Assembly: GCF_031202305.1 (NCBI RefSeq)
Contig: NZ_CP101731.1
Coordinates: 744,001 to 808,000 of the forward strand
Origin: Pelagibacterium sp. 26DY04
GTDB taxonomy: Bacteria > Pseudomonadota > Alphaproteobacteria > Rhizobiales > Devosiaceae
Reading direction: 5' to 3'
Length of the DNA stretch: 64,000 nucleotides
Every line of letters begins with the position of its first letter. Within the stretch, counting starts at the first letter, position 1. Below the pieces are notes generated by a model. It did no database searches. It was not told the DNA's origin and worked only from the letters and a program-made list of their open reading frames with translations. A program made the position numbers and the translations under genes. Shown piece after piece: positions 8,322 to 16,953 of the stretch.

Positions 8322-9431
8322 ATGCACATCATCAACAAACTCAAAGTCGCCAGCCTCCTGGGCGTCGCCGCGCTGACCGCCGGCGGAGCGCAGGCCATGG
8401 ATATCGGCGTCATGGTCCCGACCACCGGGTCGGAAGCCACCTACGGTCAGGATATGATCAACGCCGTCCAGATCGCCATTGACGAGATCAATGAGGCCGG
8501 CGGCCTATTAGGTGAAGAGCTGGCCATTGTGACCGGCGACGATGCCTGCGATCCGCAGCAGGCGGTCAACGCCGCCACCATGCTCGCCTCCTCGGGTGTC
8601 GTCGGTGTTGTCGGGGGCTATTGCTCGGGTTCGACGCTCCCCACATTGCAGATCTATGGCGATGCCAACATTCCGTTCGTGATCGCCGCCGCCAATTCCA
8701 CCCAGCTCATCCCGGAAAATCCGGGTAACGCCTTCATGATCAATTCGACCGGCGCCGATCAGGCCACCAAGGCCGTCGAGTTCCTGTCCGGCCAGGGCGT
8801 CGAAACGCTTGCCATCATCGACCAGGGCGATGCCTATTCGCAGGACCTTGCCAGCCTCACGGCCAGCGCTTGGGAAGAGGCGGGCCATACCGTGGTCGCC
8901 ACCGAAACCGCCAATCGCGGCGAGCAGGATTATTCGGCCATCGTCACCAATATCCGTTCCGCCAACCCCGACGCGGTGTTCTGGACGGCCTATTTCGCCG
9001 ATGGGGGGCTTTTGATCCGTCAGTTGCGCCAAATGGGCTATCAGGGCGTCATCGCTGTGGGCGACGGTTCGAACTCGCCGCAGCTTTTTGAAATCGCCGG
9101 ACAGGCCGCCGAAGGCGTCTTCGCCTTCTCCAATCCCACGGCGCAGTTCATCCCCGAAGCCGCCTCGTTCATCGAGACCTATCAGGCCGACTACGGAACC
9201 GCCCCCGGCCCCTACGCGCCGCTCGCCTATGACGGCATGAAGCTCCTCGCTTCGGCCATCGAACAGGCCGGTTCCACCGAGCCGCAGGCGATCATCGATG
9301 CCCTCGCTGCGGCCGATGGTTTTGAAGGGCTGGCCGGTCCCATTTCCTTCACCGAGGAAAACACGCTCGCCCGCTCGAACTTCATCGTGCTCGAAGGGCA
9401 GGGTGGAGCGTGGACCCGCGCCCAGGAATAG
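8322..9431 (+). CDS. ABC transporter substrate-binding protein, LivK-like
   Basis: Periplasmic type I binding protein of the branched-chain amino acid family, 369 residues. It has a signal peptide ending GGAQA before MDIGVMVPTTG, then the two-lobe Leu/Ile/Val receptor layout with DDACDPQQAVNAA, the PFVIAAANSTQ hinge region and YDGMKLLASAI near the C-terminus. An AAGGGAG ribosome site precedes the ATG. It heads the operon SBP-LivH-LivM-LivG-LivF-dehydrogenase-epimerase, so its ligand is probably hydroxyproline, proline or a betaine rather than leucine. Confidence 0.88.
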   Translation: MHIINKLKVASLLGVAALTAGGAQAMDIGVMVPTTGSEATYGQDMINAVQIAIDEINEAGGLLGEELAIVTGDDACDPQQAVNAATMLASSGVVGVVGGYCSGSTLPTLQIYGDANIPFVIAAANSTQLIPENPGNAFMINSTGADQATKAVEFLSGQGVETLAIIDQGDAYSQDLASLTASAWEEAGHTVVATETANRGEQDYSAIVTNIRSANPDAVFWTAYFADGGLLIRQLRQMGYQGVIAVGDGSNSPQLFEIAGQAAEGVFAFSNPTAQFIPEAASFIETYQADYGTAPGPYAPLAYDGMKLLASAIEQAGSTEPQAIIDALAAADGFEGLAGPISFTEENTLARSNFIVLEGQGGAWTRAQE

Positions 9432-9457
9432 TCCGGTCAACCGGCTGATGCGCATGT

Positions 9458-9482
9458 CCGGCGCGCGGGTTTCGCGCGCCGG
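9458..9482 (+). terminator. Perfect 10-bp hairpin between binding-protein and permease genes
   Basis: CCGGCGCGCG (9458-9467) and CGCGCGCCGG (9473-9482) flank GGTTT, with no T-run after the stem. Placed between a binding-protein gene and its permease genes, it probably stabilises the upstream message or attenuates readthrough so that more binding protein than permease is made. Confidence 0.6.
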
Positions 9483-9518
9483 CTCCCTGCCGCATTGCCC
9501 AAAAGGAGACGATCGCGC

Positions 9519-10433
9519 ATGACAGCGTTCGATGTCGTGATGCAGCAGGTCGTGAACGGGCTGGTCCTGGGTTCGTTCTACGCTCTTGTTGCGCTGGGCT
9601 ATACGATGATCTTCGGGGTCATCAAGCTGCTCAATTTCGCCCATGGCGACCTTTACATGGTCGGCGGTTTCGTGGGCTTTCTGGTGCTTTCCGCCATTTC
9701 GGGGATCGTCGGAGCCGGCTGGACCGGCGTTGCGATCGCCATGTTCTTTTCAATGATCGCCGTGGGCTGCCTGGGAGTGGTCATCGAGCGCGTCGCCTAT
9801 CATCCGATGCTGCGCGCGCCGCGCTTGTCCATCCTCATCACCGCGCTTGCCGTCTCGCTTGTGCTCCAGAACACCGTCCTCTCGCTCACCCATGGGCAAT
9901 ACACCGCCTTCCGCTCCGATTTCGGCTTCGGCGGCGTCAATCTGGGCAACCTCTTCATAACCTACAACCAGATGATCCTCGTGGGCATTGCCGCGTTCCT
10001 GATGATCGGCCTCGAACTCTTTGTCTCGCGCACTCAATATGGCCGCGCCATGCGCGCCGTGGCGATCGACAAGGACATGTGCCAGCTCATGGGCATCAAC
10101 GTGTCCGGCATCATCGCCGTCACCTTCCTCATCGGCTCGGCGCTCGCCGCCGCCGCCGGCACCATGGCCGGCGCCTATTACGGCTCGATCTGGTATTTCA
10201 TGGGTTTCCTGATCGGTTTGAAGGCCTTCACCGCCGCCGTGATCGGCGGCATCGGGTCCATCCCCGGCGCCATGCTTGGCGGGTTGATCCTGGGCCTTCT
10301 TGAATCCTTCGGCACGCTCCTGCCCGGCGTCGGTAGCGCCTGGAAGGACGTCTTCTCCTTTGCCATCCTCATCCTGGTGCTGGTGTTCAAGCCGACCGGA
10401 CTGCTGGGCAAATCAGAACAGGAGCGGATGTGA
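9519..10433 (+). CDS. Branched-chain-type ABC permease, LivH-like
   Basis: Inner-membrane permease of the HAAT (LivH) family, 304 residues. I chose ATG 9519 because AAAAGGAG lies 11 bases upstream; the earlier start adds eight basic residues. It has about eight hydrophobic segments and the family motifs GYTMIFGVIKLLNFAHGD and GGIGSIPGAMLGGLILG. Its last codons overlap the LivM start (TGATG), indicating translational coupling. Confidence 0.92.
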   Translation: MTAFDVVMQQVVNGLVLGSFYALVALGYTMIFGVIKLLNFAHGDLYMVGGFVGFLVLSAISGIVGAGWTGVAIAMFFSMIAVGCLGVVIERVAYHPMLRAPRLSILITALAVSLVLQNTVLSLTHGQYTAFRSDFGFGGVNLGNLFITYNQMILVGIAAFLMIGLELFVSRTQYGRAMRAVAIDKDMCQLMGINVSGIIAVTFLIGSALAAAAGTMAGAYYGSIWYFMGFLIGLKAFTAAVIGGIGSIPGAMLGGLILGLLESFGTLLPGVGSAWKDVFSFAILILVLVFKPTGLLGKSEQERM

Positions 10434-11401
10434 TGTCCAACCAGACCCAAACCGCTGTCCCCGCCCATGGCATCGGCCCGTTCCTGCAGGATACCCGCGT
10501 GCGCTGGGTCGTGGGCCTCGCGCTCCTCGCTCTGCTGATCGTCGCGCCGAGCATTTTCGGCCCCTATGGCACGGTGATCCTCACCAACGCGCTGCTCTAT
10601 GTCGTTTTGTGCTTGGGCCTGAACATCGTCGTCGGCTATGCTGGTCTGCTCGACCTGGGCTATGCCGCCTTCTTCGCCGTCGGCGCCTATACCATCGGTA
10701 TCCTCACCGTCCAGTTCGGCTTCAACTTCTGGGTGGCCTTTCCCTTCGCCATCCTCGCCGCCATGCTGGCCGGCGTCATCATCGGCGGCCCCACCCTGCG
10801 CCTGCGCTCGGACTATCTGGCCATCGTGACCTTAGGCTTCGGCGAGATCGTGCGGTTCTCGGCCCGTAACCTCGAAATCACCGGCCGCGCGACCGGCCTC
10901 TCGGGCATTCAGGACCCCTGGCTGTTCGGCTGGCACATCAATATCGGCATCGAATACTACTATGTCTTTGCCGTGCTCGCCGCCCTGGCGGTCGTCGCGT
11001 CCTTCCGGCTCGCCAATTCGCGCCTGGGGCGGGCTTGGCTCTATGTCCGCCACGACGAGGACGCGGCCGAAGCCATGGGCATTAACCGCGTACAGGTCAA
11101 ACTCGCAGCTTACGTCATCGGCGCCATCTTCGGCGCGGTCGGCGGCGCGTTCTTTGCCACCAATCTCGGCGCCATTTCCCCCGAAAGCTTCTCGTTCGAG
11201 CAATCGGTGCTCGTTTTGATGGCGGTGATCCTGGGTGGCATGGGCAAGATACCGGGCGTCATCCTGGGCGCCTTCATCATCATCCTGGGCCCCGAATTGC
11301 TGCGCAATCTCGGCGAATTCCGCCTGCTGGTCTTTGCGGTGGGGTTGCTGCTCATCATGCTGTTCCGCCCCTCGGGCATCTGGCCGGGAAGGAGGACTTG
11401 A
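10433..11401 (+). CDS. Branched-chain-type ABC permease, LivM-like
   Basis: Second inner-membrane permease of the importer, 322 residues from ATG 10433, which overlaps the LivH stop codon. Several membrane helices are evident, with the LivM family stretches LGLNIVVGYAGLLDLGYAAF, SDYLAIVTLGFGEIVR and VILGGMGKIPGVILGA. A GTG three bases earlier could also serve as start. The gene is followed after one base by the LivG-like ATPase gene. Confidence 0.92.
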   Translation: MSNQTQTAVPAHGIGPFLQDTRVRWVVGLALLALLIVAPSIFGPYGTVILTNALLYVVLCLGLNIVVGYAGLLDLGYAAFFAVGAYTIGILTVQFGFNFWVAFPFAILAAMLAGVIIGGPTLRLRSDYLAIVTLGFGEIVRFSARNLEITGRATGLSGIQDPWLFGWHINIGIEYYYVFAVLAALAVVASFRLANSRLGRAWLYVRHDEDAAEAMGINRVQVKLAAYVIGAIFGAVGGAFFATNLGAISPESFSFEQSVLVLMAVILGGMGKIPGVILGAFIIILGPELLRNLGEFRLLVFAVGLLLIMLFRPSGIWPGRRT

Positions 11402-11402
11402 C

Positions 11403-12191
11403 ATGGAGCAGGACAACCTTCTCGAACTTTCGGGCGTCACCCTGGCCTTTGCCGGCAACACCGTTCTCGATGACGTCAATTTCGCAATTCCCAGCGATGC
11501 CATCGTCAGCCTTATCGGCCCCAACGGCGCGGGCAAGACCTCGCTCTTCAATTCCATCACCGGCTTTTACAAACCGCAAAAGGGCAGGGTGATGTTTGCG
11601 GGGCAGGATCTGCTCAAGCTCAAGCCGCATCAGGTCACCCAGGCCGGCATCGCCCGCACCTTCCAGAATGTGCGCCTGTTCCGCGAAATGACGGTCATGG
11701 AAAACGTCATGAGCGGCATGCACTGCCGCACCAGGGCCGGGGCCTTGGCCGCCGTCCTGCGGCTACCCTCGCAACGCCGCGAGGAAAGGGAGATCTACGA
11801 CTATTGCCTCGATTGCCTCGAATTCGTCGGCATCGCCGATGAGGCCGGCCGGGAAGCCACGACGCTTGCCTATGGCCATCAGCGACTGGTCGAGATCGCC
11901 CGCGCGCTCGCAACCCAGCCCAAGCTCCTCCTGCTTGACGAACCGGCCGCCGGCCTCAATTCGGGAGAAAAGGCGGCGCTGATCGAATTGATCGGCCGCA
12001 TCCGCGCCGAACGCGGTGTTTCGGTTCTGCTCATTGAGCACGATACCGGCCTCGTGATGAAGATCTCCGAACGCATCAGCGTGCTCGACCACGGCAAGAT
12101 GATCGCCGAGGGCACCGCCCGCGAGATCCAGTCCAATCCCAAGGTCATCGAAGCCTATCTGGGCCAGGAAGACGCCGAGGAGGTGCTATGA
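11403..12191 (+). CDS. Branched-chain-type ABC ATPase, LivG-like
   Basis: First ATPase of the importer, 262 residues from ATG 11403 with GGAAGGAGG just upstream. Walker A is GPNGAGKTS near residues 39-47. The signature region reads LAYGHQRLVEIARAL, the degenerate form typical of LivG rather than LSGGQ; Walker B is LLLLDEPAAGLN, followed by IEHD. A 56-residue upstream extension in the same frame lies inside livM and is not used. The stop overlaps the LivF start by four bases. Confidence 0.92.
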   Translation: MEQDNLLELSGVTLAFAGNTVLDDVNFAIPSDAIVSLIGPNGAGKTSLFNSITGFYKPQKGRVMFAGQDLLKLKPHQVTQAGIARTFQNVRLFREMTVMENVMSGMHCRTRAGALAAVLRLPSQRREEREIYDYCLDCLEFVGIADEAGREATTLAYGHQRLVEIARALATQPKLLLLDEPAAGLNSGEKAALIELIGRIRAERGVSVLLIEHDTGLVMKISERISVLDHGKMIAEGTAREIQSNPKVIEAYLGQEDAEEVL

Positions 12192-12913
12192 CCAAACCCG
12201 CAAACGTCGTTCTGAAACTGAGCGGGCTCGAAGCCGGCTATGGCCGCATCCGCGCGCTCGAAGGCATCGATCTCGAAGTTCGCGAGGGCCAGATCGTCAC
12301 CCTCCTGGGGGCCAACGGGGCAGGCAAGTCGACCACCCTCAAGACCATCTCCGGCCTCGTTCGCGCCAGCGCCGGAAACGTCGAATTCATGGGCGAGGAC
12401 ATCACCAGAAAGAACGCCCATGACATCGCCCGGACCGGGCTCGTCCACGTCCCGGAAGGCCGGCACGTTCTGCGCGGACTTTCGGTCAAGGAAAACCTCG
12501 AACTGGGTGCCTTCACCGTCAAGGATCCCGCCTTGCGCAAAAAGCGCATGCGCGAGGTGTTCGATCTTTTCCCGATCCTCGAAAAGCGCCAGAACGGCGA
12601 CGGCTCGCTGCTCTCGGGCGGCGAACAGCAGATGCTGGCCATCGGCCGCGCCCTGATGCACGGCCCTCGCGTCCTGCTGCTCGATGAACCTTCAATGGGC
12701 CTCGCGCCCAAGCTGGTTCTGGAAACCATGGGCATCGTCAAACGCCTCAACGAAGCGGGAACCACCATCCTTCTCGTCGAACAGAACGCCCGCCTTGCCC
12801 TTAAGCTCGCCCATTACGGCTATGTCCTCGAAAGCGGAAAGATCCGCATGCAGGACGATGCATCGCGATTGCGCGAGGACAAGTCGATTATTCAAGCTTA
12901 CCTTGGGGAGTAG
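12188..12913 (+). CDS. Branched-chain-type ABC ATPase, LivF-like
   Basis: Second ATPase of the importer, 241 residues, starting at an ATGA overlap with LivG. Walker A is GANGAGKST, the signature is LSGGEQQMLAIGRAL, Walker B is LLLDEPSMGLAPKL, and EQNA follows, all standard for LivF. It completes a five-part uptake system and is followed after 31 bases by the FAD dehydrogenase gene. Confidence 0.93.
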   Translation: MTKPANVVLKLSGLEAGYGRIRALEGIDLEVREGQIVTLLGANGAGKSTTLKTISGLVRASAGNVEFMGEDITRKNAHDIARTGLVHVPEGRHVLRGLSVKENLELGAFTVKDPALRKKRMREVFDLFPILEKRQNGDGSLLSGGEQQMLAIGRALMHGPRVLLLDEPSMGLAPKLVLETMGIVKRLNEAGTTILLVEQNARLALKLAHYGYVLESGKIRMQDDASRLREDKSIIQAYLGE

Positions 12914-12944
12914 GTCCGAACAGACCGGACGATATGAGCCTGCC

Positions 12945-14240
12945 ATGACCACCTCCCCAACTCCTCCTCATCTCGAAATGCTTCCCCCTTCCGCCGACGT
13001 GGTGGTCGTGGGCGCCGGCGTCATCGGCACATCCACGGCCTTTGCGCTGCAGGCGGCGGGGCGGTCGGTGCTGGTCATCGACCGCAAGGGCATCGCCGGG
13101 GAAACCAGTGCCGGCAATGCCGGCGCCTTCGCCTTTTCCGATATCATCCCGCTTGCCACCAAGGGCATGCTGGCCAAGGTGCCCAAATGGCTCGCAGATC
13201 CCTTGGGCCCCCTCTCCATCCCGCCGCGCTATCTGCCGCAGATTACCCCTTGGCTGATGCGCTTCTGGCGCGCCGGCTGGCCCGACAAGATCGAATCCTC
13301 GATCCGCGCTCAGGCTGAAATGATGCACTTCTCGCAAGCGGCCACCGACTGGCTGGTCTCCGAGGCGGGCATCGCCGACAAGGTCCAGACCATCGGCTCG
13401 CTCGAACTTTATGAAAGCGAAGCCGAGTTCAAGGCTTCGCTCCCTGGCTGGGCCGAGCGAGAAAAGCACGGCATCGGTTTCGAGCATGTGCGCGGCGGCG
13501 CGCTCGCCGAGCAGCAGCCGGGGCTTTCCGACCGCTTCGTCGCCGGCACCTATGTGCCGCAATGGAACATGGTGGACGATCCCTATTCCTACACCTGCGC
13601 CCTGGCCACAGCGGGGCACCAGCGCGGCACCCAATTCGCGCTCGGCGCCGTCGCGGCGCTGCGCCCCACCGAGAACGGTACTGTGCTGACGCTGGAGGAT
13701 GGCCGCACAATCATCGCCCGCCAGGTCGTCATTTGCGGCGGCGCGTGGTCCAAAACGCTCGCCGCCCAGTTGGGCGATCGCATCCCGCTCGAAACCGAGC
13801 GTGGCTACAACACCACCCTGCCGCCCGATGCCATAACGCTGAGCCGCCAGTTGATCTTCGGCGGTCACGGCTTCGTGGTTTCTCCGCTCTCGACGGGCAT
13901 CCGCATCGGCGGCGCGGTGGAGCTGGGCGGCCTCAAACTGCCACCCAACTACGCCCGCGCAGACGCGATGCTCAAGAAAGCCAAGGCCTTCCTCCCCGAT
14001 CTCAAGACCGAAGGCGGCCGCCAATGGATGGGCTATCGTCCCTCGCTGCCCGACAGCCTGCCGGCGATCGGCGTCTCAAGCGCCAGCCCCGACATCGTCT
14101 ATGCCTTCGGCCACGGCCATCTCGGCCTCACCCAATCGGCGGGCACCGCGCGGCTGGTCACCCAATTGCTGGACCGGGAAACACCAGCGATTGATCTCTC
14201 CCCCTTCCGCCCCCAGCGCTTCGCGTTTTCGAGGATATAA
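12945..14240 (+). CDS. FAD-dependent D-amino-acid dehydrogenase, probable D-hydroxyproline dehydrogenase
   Basis: Flavoprotein of the DAO/DadA family, 431 residues from ATG 12945. The dinucleotide-binding motif VVVVGAGVIGTSTAFAL lies near residues 20-36, followed by the acidic end of strand 2 (VLVIDRKG) and GETSAGNAG. The C-terminal FAD-contact stretch FGHGHLGLTQSAG is typical. Directly upstream of and abutting the 4-hydroxyproline epimerase gene, it probably oxidises cis-4-hydroxy-D-proline to pyrroline-4-hydroxy-2-carboxylate (HypO/LhpB role). A D-alanine or general D-amino-acid dehydrogenase cannot be excluded from sequence alone. Confidence 0.85.
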   Translation: MTTSPTPPHLEMLPPSADVVVVGAGVIGTSTAFALQAAGRSVLVIDRKGIAGETSAGNAGAFAFSDIIPLATKGMLAKVPKWLADPLGPLSIPPRYLPQITPWLMRFWRAGWPDKIESSIRAQAEMMHFSQAATDWLVSEAGIADKVQTIGSLELYESEAEFKASLPGWAEREKHGIGFEHVRGGALAEQQPGLSDRFVAGTYVPQWNMVDDPYSYTCALATAGHQRGTQFALGAVAALRPTENGTVLTLEDGRTIIARQVVICGGAWSKTLAAQLGDRIPLETERGYNTTLPPDAITLSRQLIFGGHGFVVSPLSTGIRIGGAVELGGLKLPPNYARADAMLKKAKAFLPDLKTEGGRQWMGYRPSLPDSLPAIGVSSASPDIVYAFGHGHLGLTQSAGTARLVTQLLDRETPAIDLSPFRPQRFAFSRI

Positions 14241-15242
14241 ATGGCGCGCAACAGCTTCTTCTGCATCGATGGCCACACCTGCGGCAATCCCGTCCGGCTC
14301 GTTGCCGGCGGCGGCCCTGAACTCAAGGGCACGACCATGCTCGAGCGCCGCGCCCATTTCCAGGCCGAGTATGACTGGATCCGCACCGGTCTGATGTTCG
14401 AGCCGCGCGGCCACGACATGATGTCGGGCTCGATCCTTTATCCGTCCTCGCGCCCCGATTGCGACATCGCCATCCTCTTCATCGAAACGTCGGGGTGTCT
14501 CGCCATGTGCGGCCACGGCACCATCGGCACGGTGACCATGGCCATCGAGAACGGGCTGGTCAAACCGCGCGAGCCTGGCGTGCTCAGGCTCGAAACCCCC
14601 GCCGGCCTGGTGGTCGCCCATTACCGGCAGGAGGGGCAATATGTGGAGGAAGTCCGCATCACCAATGTGCCGTCCTTCCTCTATGCCGAAGGCCTCACCG
14701 TCGATTGCCCCGGCCTGGGGCCTATCACGGTGGATGTCGCCTATGGCGGCAATTTCTACGCCATCGTCGAGCCGCAGGAAAATTTCACCGACATCGCCGA
14801 TGTCACCGCCGGTGACCTCGTGCGCTGGAGCCCGCAATTGCGCGCCGCGCTCAACGCGGCCCACAGCTTCGTCCATCCGCTCCATCCCGAAATCAACGGG
14901 TTGAGCCACATCCTTTGGACCGGCGCCCCCCGCGAGCCCGGGGCCCATGCCCGCAACGCCGTGTTCTATGGCGAAAAGGCCATCGACCGCTCCCCCTGCG
15001 GCACCGGCACCTCGGCGCGCATGGCCCATTGGGCAGCCAAGGGCAGGCTGAAGGCGGGCGATGATTTCGTCCATGAGAGCATCATCGGTTCCCTGTTCAA
15101 GGGCCGTGTCGAGGCAGAAACCACTGTCGGAAACTATCCCGCCATTATCCCTTCGATCGGCGGCTGGGCGCGCCAGACGGGCCTCAACACCATCACCATC
15201 GATGACCGCGACCCCTTCGCCCACGGCTTTCAGGTGATCTAG
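14241..15242 (+). CDS. 4-hydroxyproline 2-epimerase (proline racemase family, Cys/Cys)
   Basis: Cofactor-independent epimerase that interconverts trans-4-hydroxy-L-proline and cis-4-hydroxy-D-proline, the entry step of hydroxyproline catabolism. Both catalytic cysteines are present: Cys90 in LAMCGHGTIG and Cys253 in DRSPCGTGTSARM. Length (333 residues) matches hydroxyproline epimerases rather than the longer eukaryotic proline racemases. The ATG follows the dehydrogenase stop with no gap, and the stop abuts the next racemase-family ATG, so the three genes are translationally linked. Confidence 0.9.
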   Translation: MARNSFFCIDGHTCGNPVRLVAGGGPELKGTTMLERRAHFQAEYDWIRTGLMFEPRGHDMMSGSILYPSSRPDCDIAILFIETSGCLAMCGHGTIGTVTMAIENGLVKPREPGVLRLETPAGLVVAHYRQEGQYVEEVRITNVPSFLYAEGLTVDCPGLGPITVDVAYGGNFYAIVEPQENFTDIADVTAGDLVRWSPQLRAALNAAHSFVHPLHPEINGLSHILWTGAPREPGAHARNAVFYGEKAIDRSPCGTGTSARMAHWAAKGRLKAGDDFVHESIIGSLFKGRVEAETTVGNYPAIIPSIGGWARQTGLNTITIDDRDPFAHGFQVI

Positions 15243-16274
15243 ATGCGCTCGGTCAAAACCATCCACATCGTAGGCTGCCACGCGGAAGGCGAGGTCGGCG
15301 ACGTGATCGTGGGCGGCGTCGCGCCCCCGCCGGGCGAAACCCTATGGGAACAATCGCGCTGGATCGCCCGCGACCGGACCTTGCGCAATTTCGTCCTCAA
15401 CGAGCCGCGTGGCGGCGTCTTCCGCCACATCAACCTGCTCGTGCCTCCCAAAAACCCGCGCGCCCAGATGGGCTGGATCATCATGGAGCCCGAGGACACC
15501 CCGCCCATGAGCGGGTCGAACTCCATCTGCGTAGCCACCGTGCTGCTCGATACCGGCATCATCGAGATGACTGAACCGGAAACCCGCATGGTCCTCGAAG
15601 CGCCGGGCGGCCTTGTCGAGGTCGTCGCCCAATGCGCCAACGGCAAGGCCGAAAAGATCACGGTCCACAATGTTCCGAGCTTCGTCGACCGGCTCGACGC
15701 CCAGATCGAAGTGGAGGGCATCGGCACCCTCACCGTCGACACCGCCTATGGCGGCGACAGCTTCGTGATCGTCGATGCCCGGGCGCTCGGCTTTGCCCTC
15801 ACCCCCGACGAAGCGCGCGAGATTTCAGCTCTGGGCGTAAAGATCACGCGCGCCGCCAATGAGCAGCTCGGTTTCACCCACCCCGAAAATCCCGACTGGA
15901 GCCACATCTCCTTCTGCCAGATCGCTGGGCCGCTGGGCGCCGAGGGGGGCGCGATGAGCGGCAAGAGCGCCGTAGTCATCCAGCCTGGCAAGATCGACCG
16001 GTCCCCCACCGGCACTGGCTGCTCGGCCCGCATGGCGGTGCTGAAGGCTCGTGGCCAATTGGGGGTAGGGGACCGCTTCATCGGCCGTTCGATCATCGAT
16101 TCACGCTTTGTTTGCCGCATCGAGCGCGACACTATGGTCGGGGACAAGCCCGCCATCATCCCCTCGATTACCGGCCGCGCCTGGGTTACAGGAACGCGCC
16201 AGGAAATGCTCGACCCCGCCGATCCCTGGCCGGGCGGTTACAAGATCGCCGACACCTGGCCCAACAAGCTTTAG
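15243..16274 (+). CDS. Proline racemase-family protein with Ser/Thr active-site pair
   Basis: A racemase-fold paralogue of its neighbour, 343 residues, but with both catalytic cysteines replaced. The first position is Ser90 in [10 protein letters not shown] (where racemases have MCGH) and the second is Thr256 in [14 protein letters not shown] Thr at the second site characterises trans-3-hydroxy-L-proline dehydratases, whose first residue is normally Cys. Without two cysteines it should not racemise by the two-base Cys mechanism; dehydration or a divergent reaction on a hydroxyproline is the best guess. It abuts the epimerase gene without a gap and must be cotranscribed. Confidence 0.8.
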   Translation: MRSVKTIHIVGCHAEGEVGDVIVGGVAPPPGETLWEQSRWIARDRTLRNFVLNEPRGGVFRHINLLVPPKNPRAQMGWIIMEPEDTPPMSGSNSICVATVLLDTGIIEMTEPETRMVLEAPGGLVEVVAQCANGKAEKITVHNVPSFVDRLDAQIEVEGIGTLTVDTAYGGDSFVIVDARALGFALTPDEAREISALGVKITRAANEQLGFTHPENPDWSHISFCQIAGPLGAEGGAMSGKSAVVIQPGKIDRSPTGTGCSARMAVLKARGQLGVGDRFIGRSIIDSRFVCRIERDTMVGDKPAIIPSITGRAWVTGTRQEMLDPADPWPGGYKIADTWPNKL

Positions 16275-16282
16275 ATTTTCTC

Positions 16283-16948
16283 ATGCGGCACACACCGGAA
16301 AGCCAATCCCAGACCGCCTATCTCGCTCTCGAGCGCAAGATCATCATGCTCGAGATCGAGCCCGGCGCCATTGTCAGCGAAGCGGCGATCATCGAGCTTT
16401 CGGGCGTTGGCCGCACACCGGCGCGCGAAGCGCTTCAGCGCCTCTCGCTCGAAGGCCTCGTGGAAATCCGCCCCCGCGCCGGCATCCGCATCGCCGAAAT
16501 CCGCCCCGACGATTTCTCCAACGTGCTCGAAGTGCGCCGCGTTCTCGAACCGCGCCTGACGCTGCTTTCCACCCGCTTTGCCACCGGCCCCCAGCGCCGC
16601 CGCGTCGAAGAGTGCCGCGAGGAGATGGCCCTTGCCCTCGAGCGCCGCGACACCGGCGCTTTCCTTGAGGCCGACAAGGCTTTCGACACCGCCATGGGCA
16701 ATGCCTGCCCCAATCCCTACCTCGCCGCCACCCTGCGCCCTCTCCAGTCCCATTCGCGCCGCTTCTGGTACCGCTTTTTCGCCGATACGGGCCTCGAATC
16801 CTCGGTCGCCGCGCATCGCCAGGTCATGGACGAATTCATTAAAGGCGATGCCGAAGCCGCCGCCGAGGGTATGGCTGCGCTGATCGAGGCCATGCAGAAA
16901 AGCGCCCTGAGCCTGCGCAACGCCCCCGCCTTCAGCCCCGACGGCTAG
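16283..16948 (+). CDS. GntR family regulator (FCD type) of the hydroxyproline cluster
   Basis: DNA-binding regulator, 221 residues from ATG 16283. The winged helix-turn-helix covers about residues 12-75 (IVSEAAIIELSGVGRTPAREALQRLSLEGLVEI), followed by an all-helical FCD ligand domain. It is the last gene of the importer-dehydrogenase-epimerase operon, eight bases after the racemase-family stop. It probably senses a hydroxyproline-related metabolite and binds the GATATATC elements between the divergent arms. The downstream minus-strand FadR-type gene ends only five bases away, so the two regulators converge. Confidence 0.87.
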   Translation: MRHTPESQSQTAYLALERKIIMLEIEPGAIVSEAAIIELSGVGRTPAREALQRLSLEGLVEIRPRAGIRIAEIRPDDFSNVLEVRRVLEPRLTLLSTRFATGPQRRRVEECREEMALALERRDTGAFLEADKAFDTAMGNACPNPYLAATLRPLQSHSRRFWYRFFADTGLESSVAAHRQVMDEFIKGDAEAAAEGMAALIEAMQKSALSLRNAPAFSPDG

Positions 16949-16953
16949 CCCGA

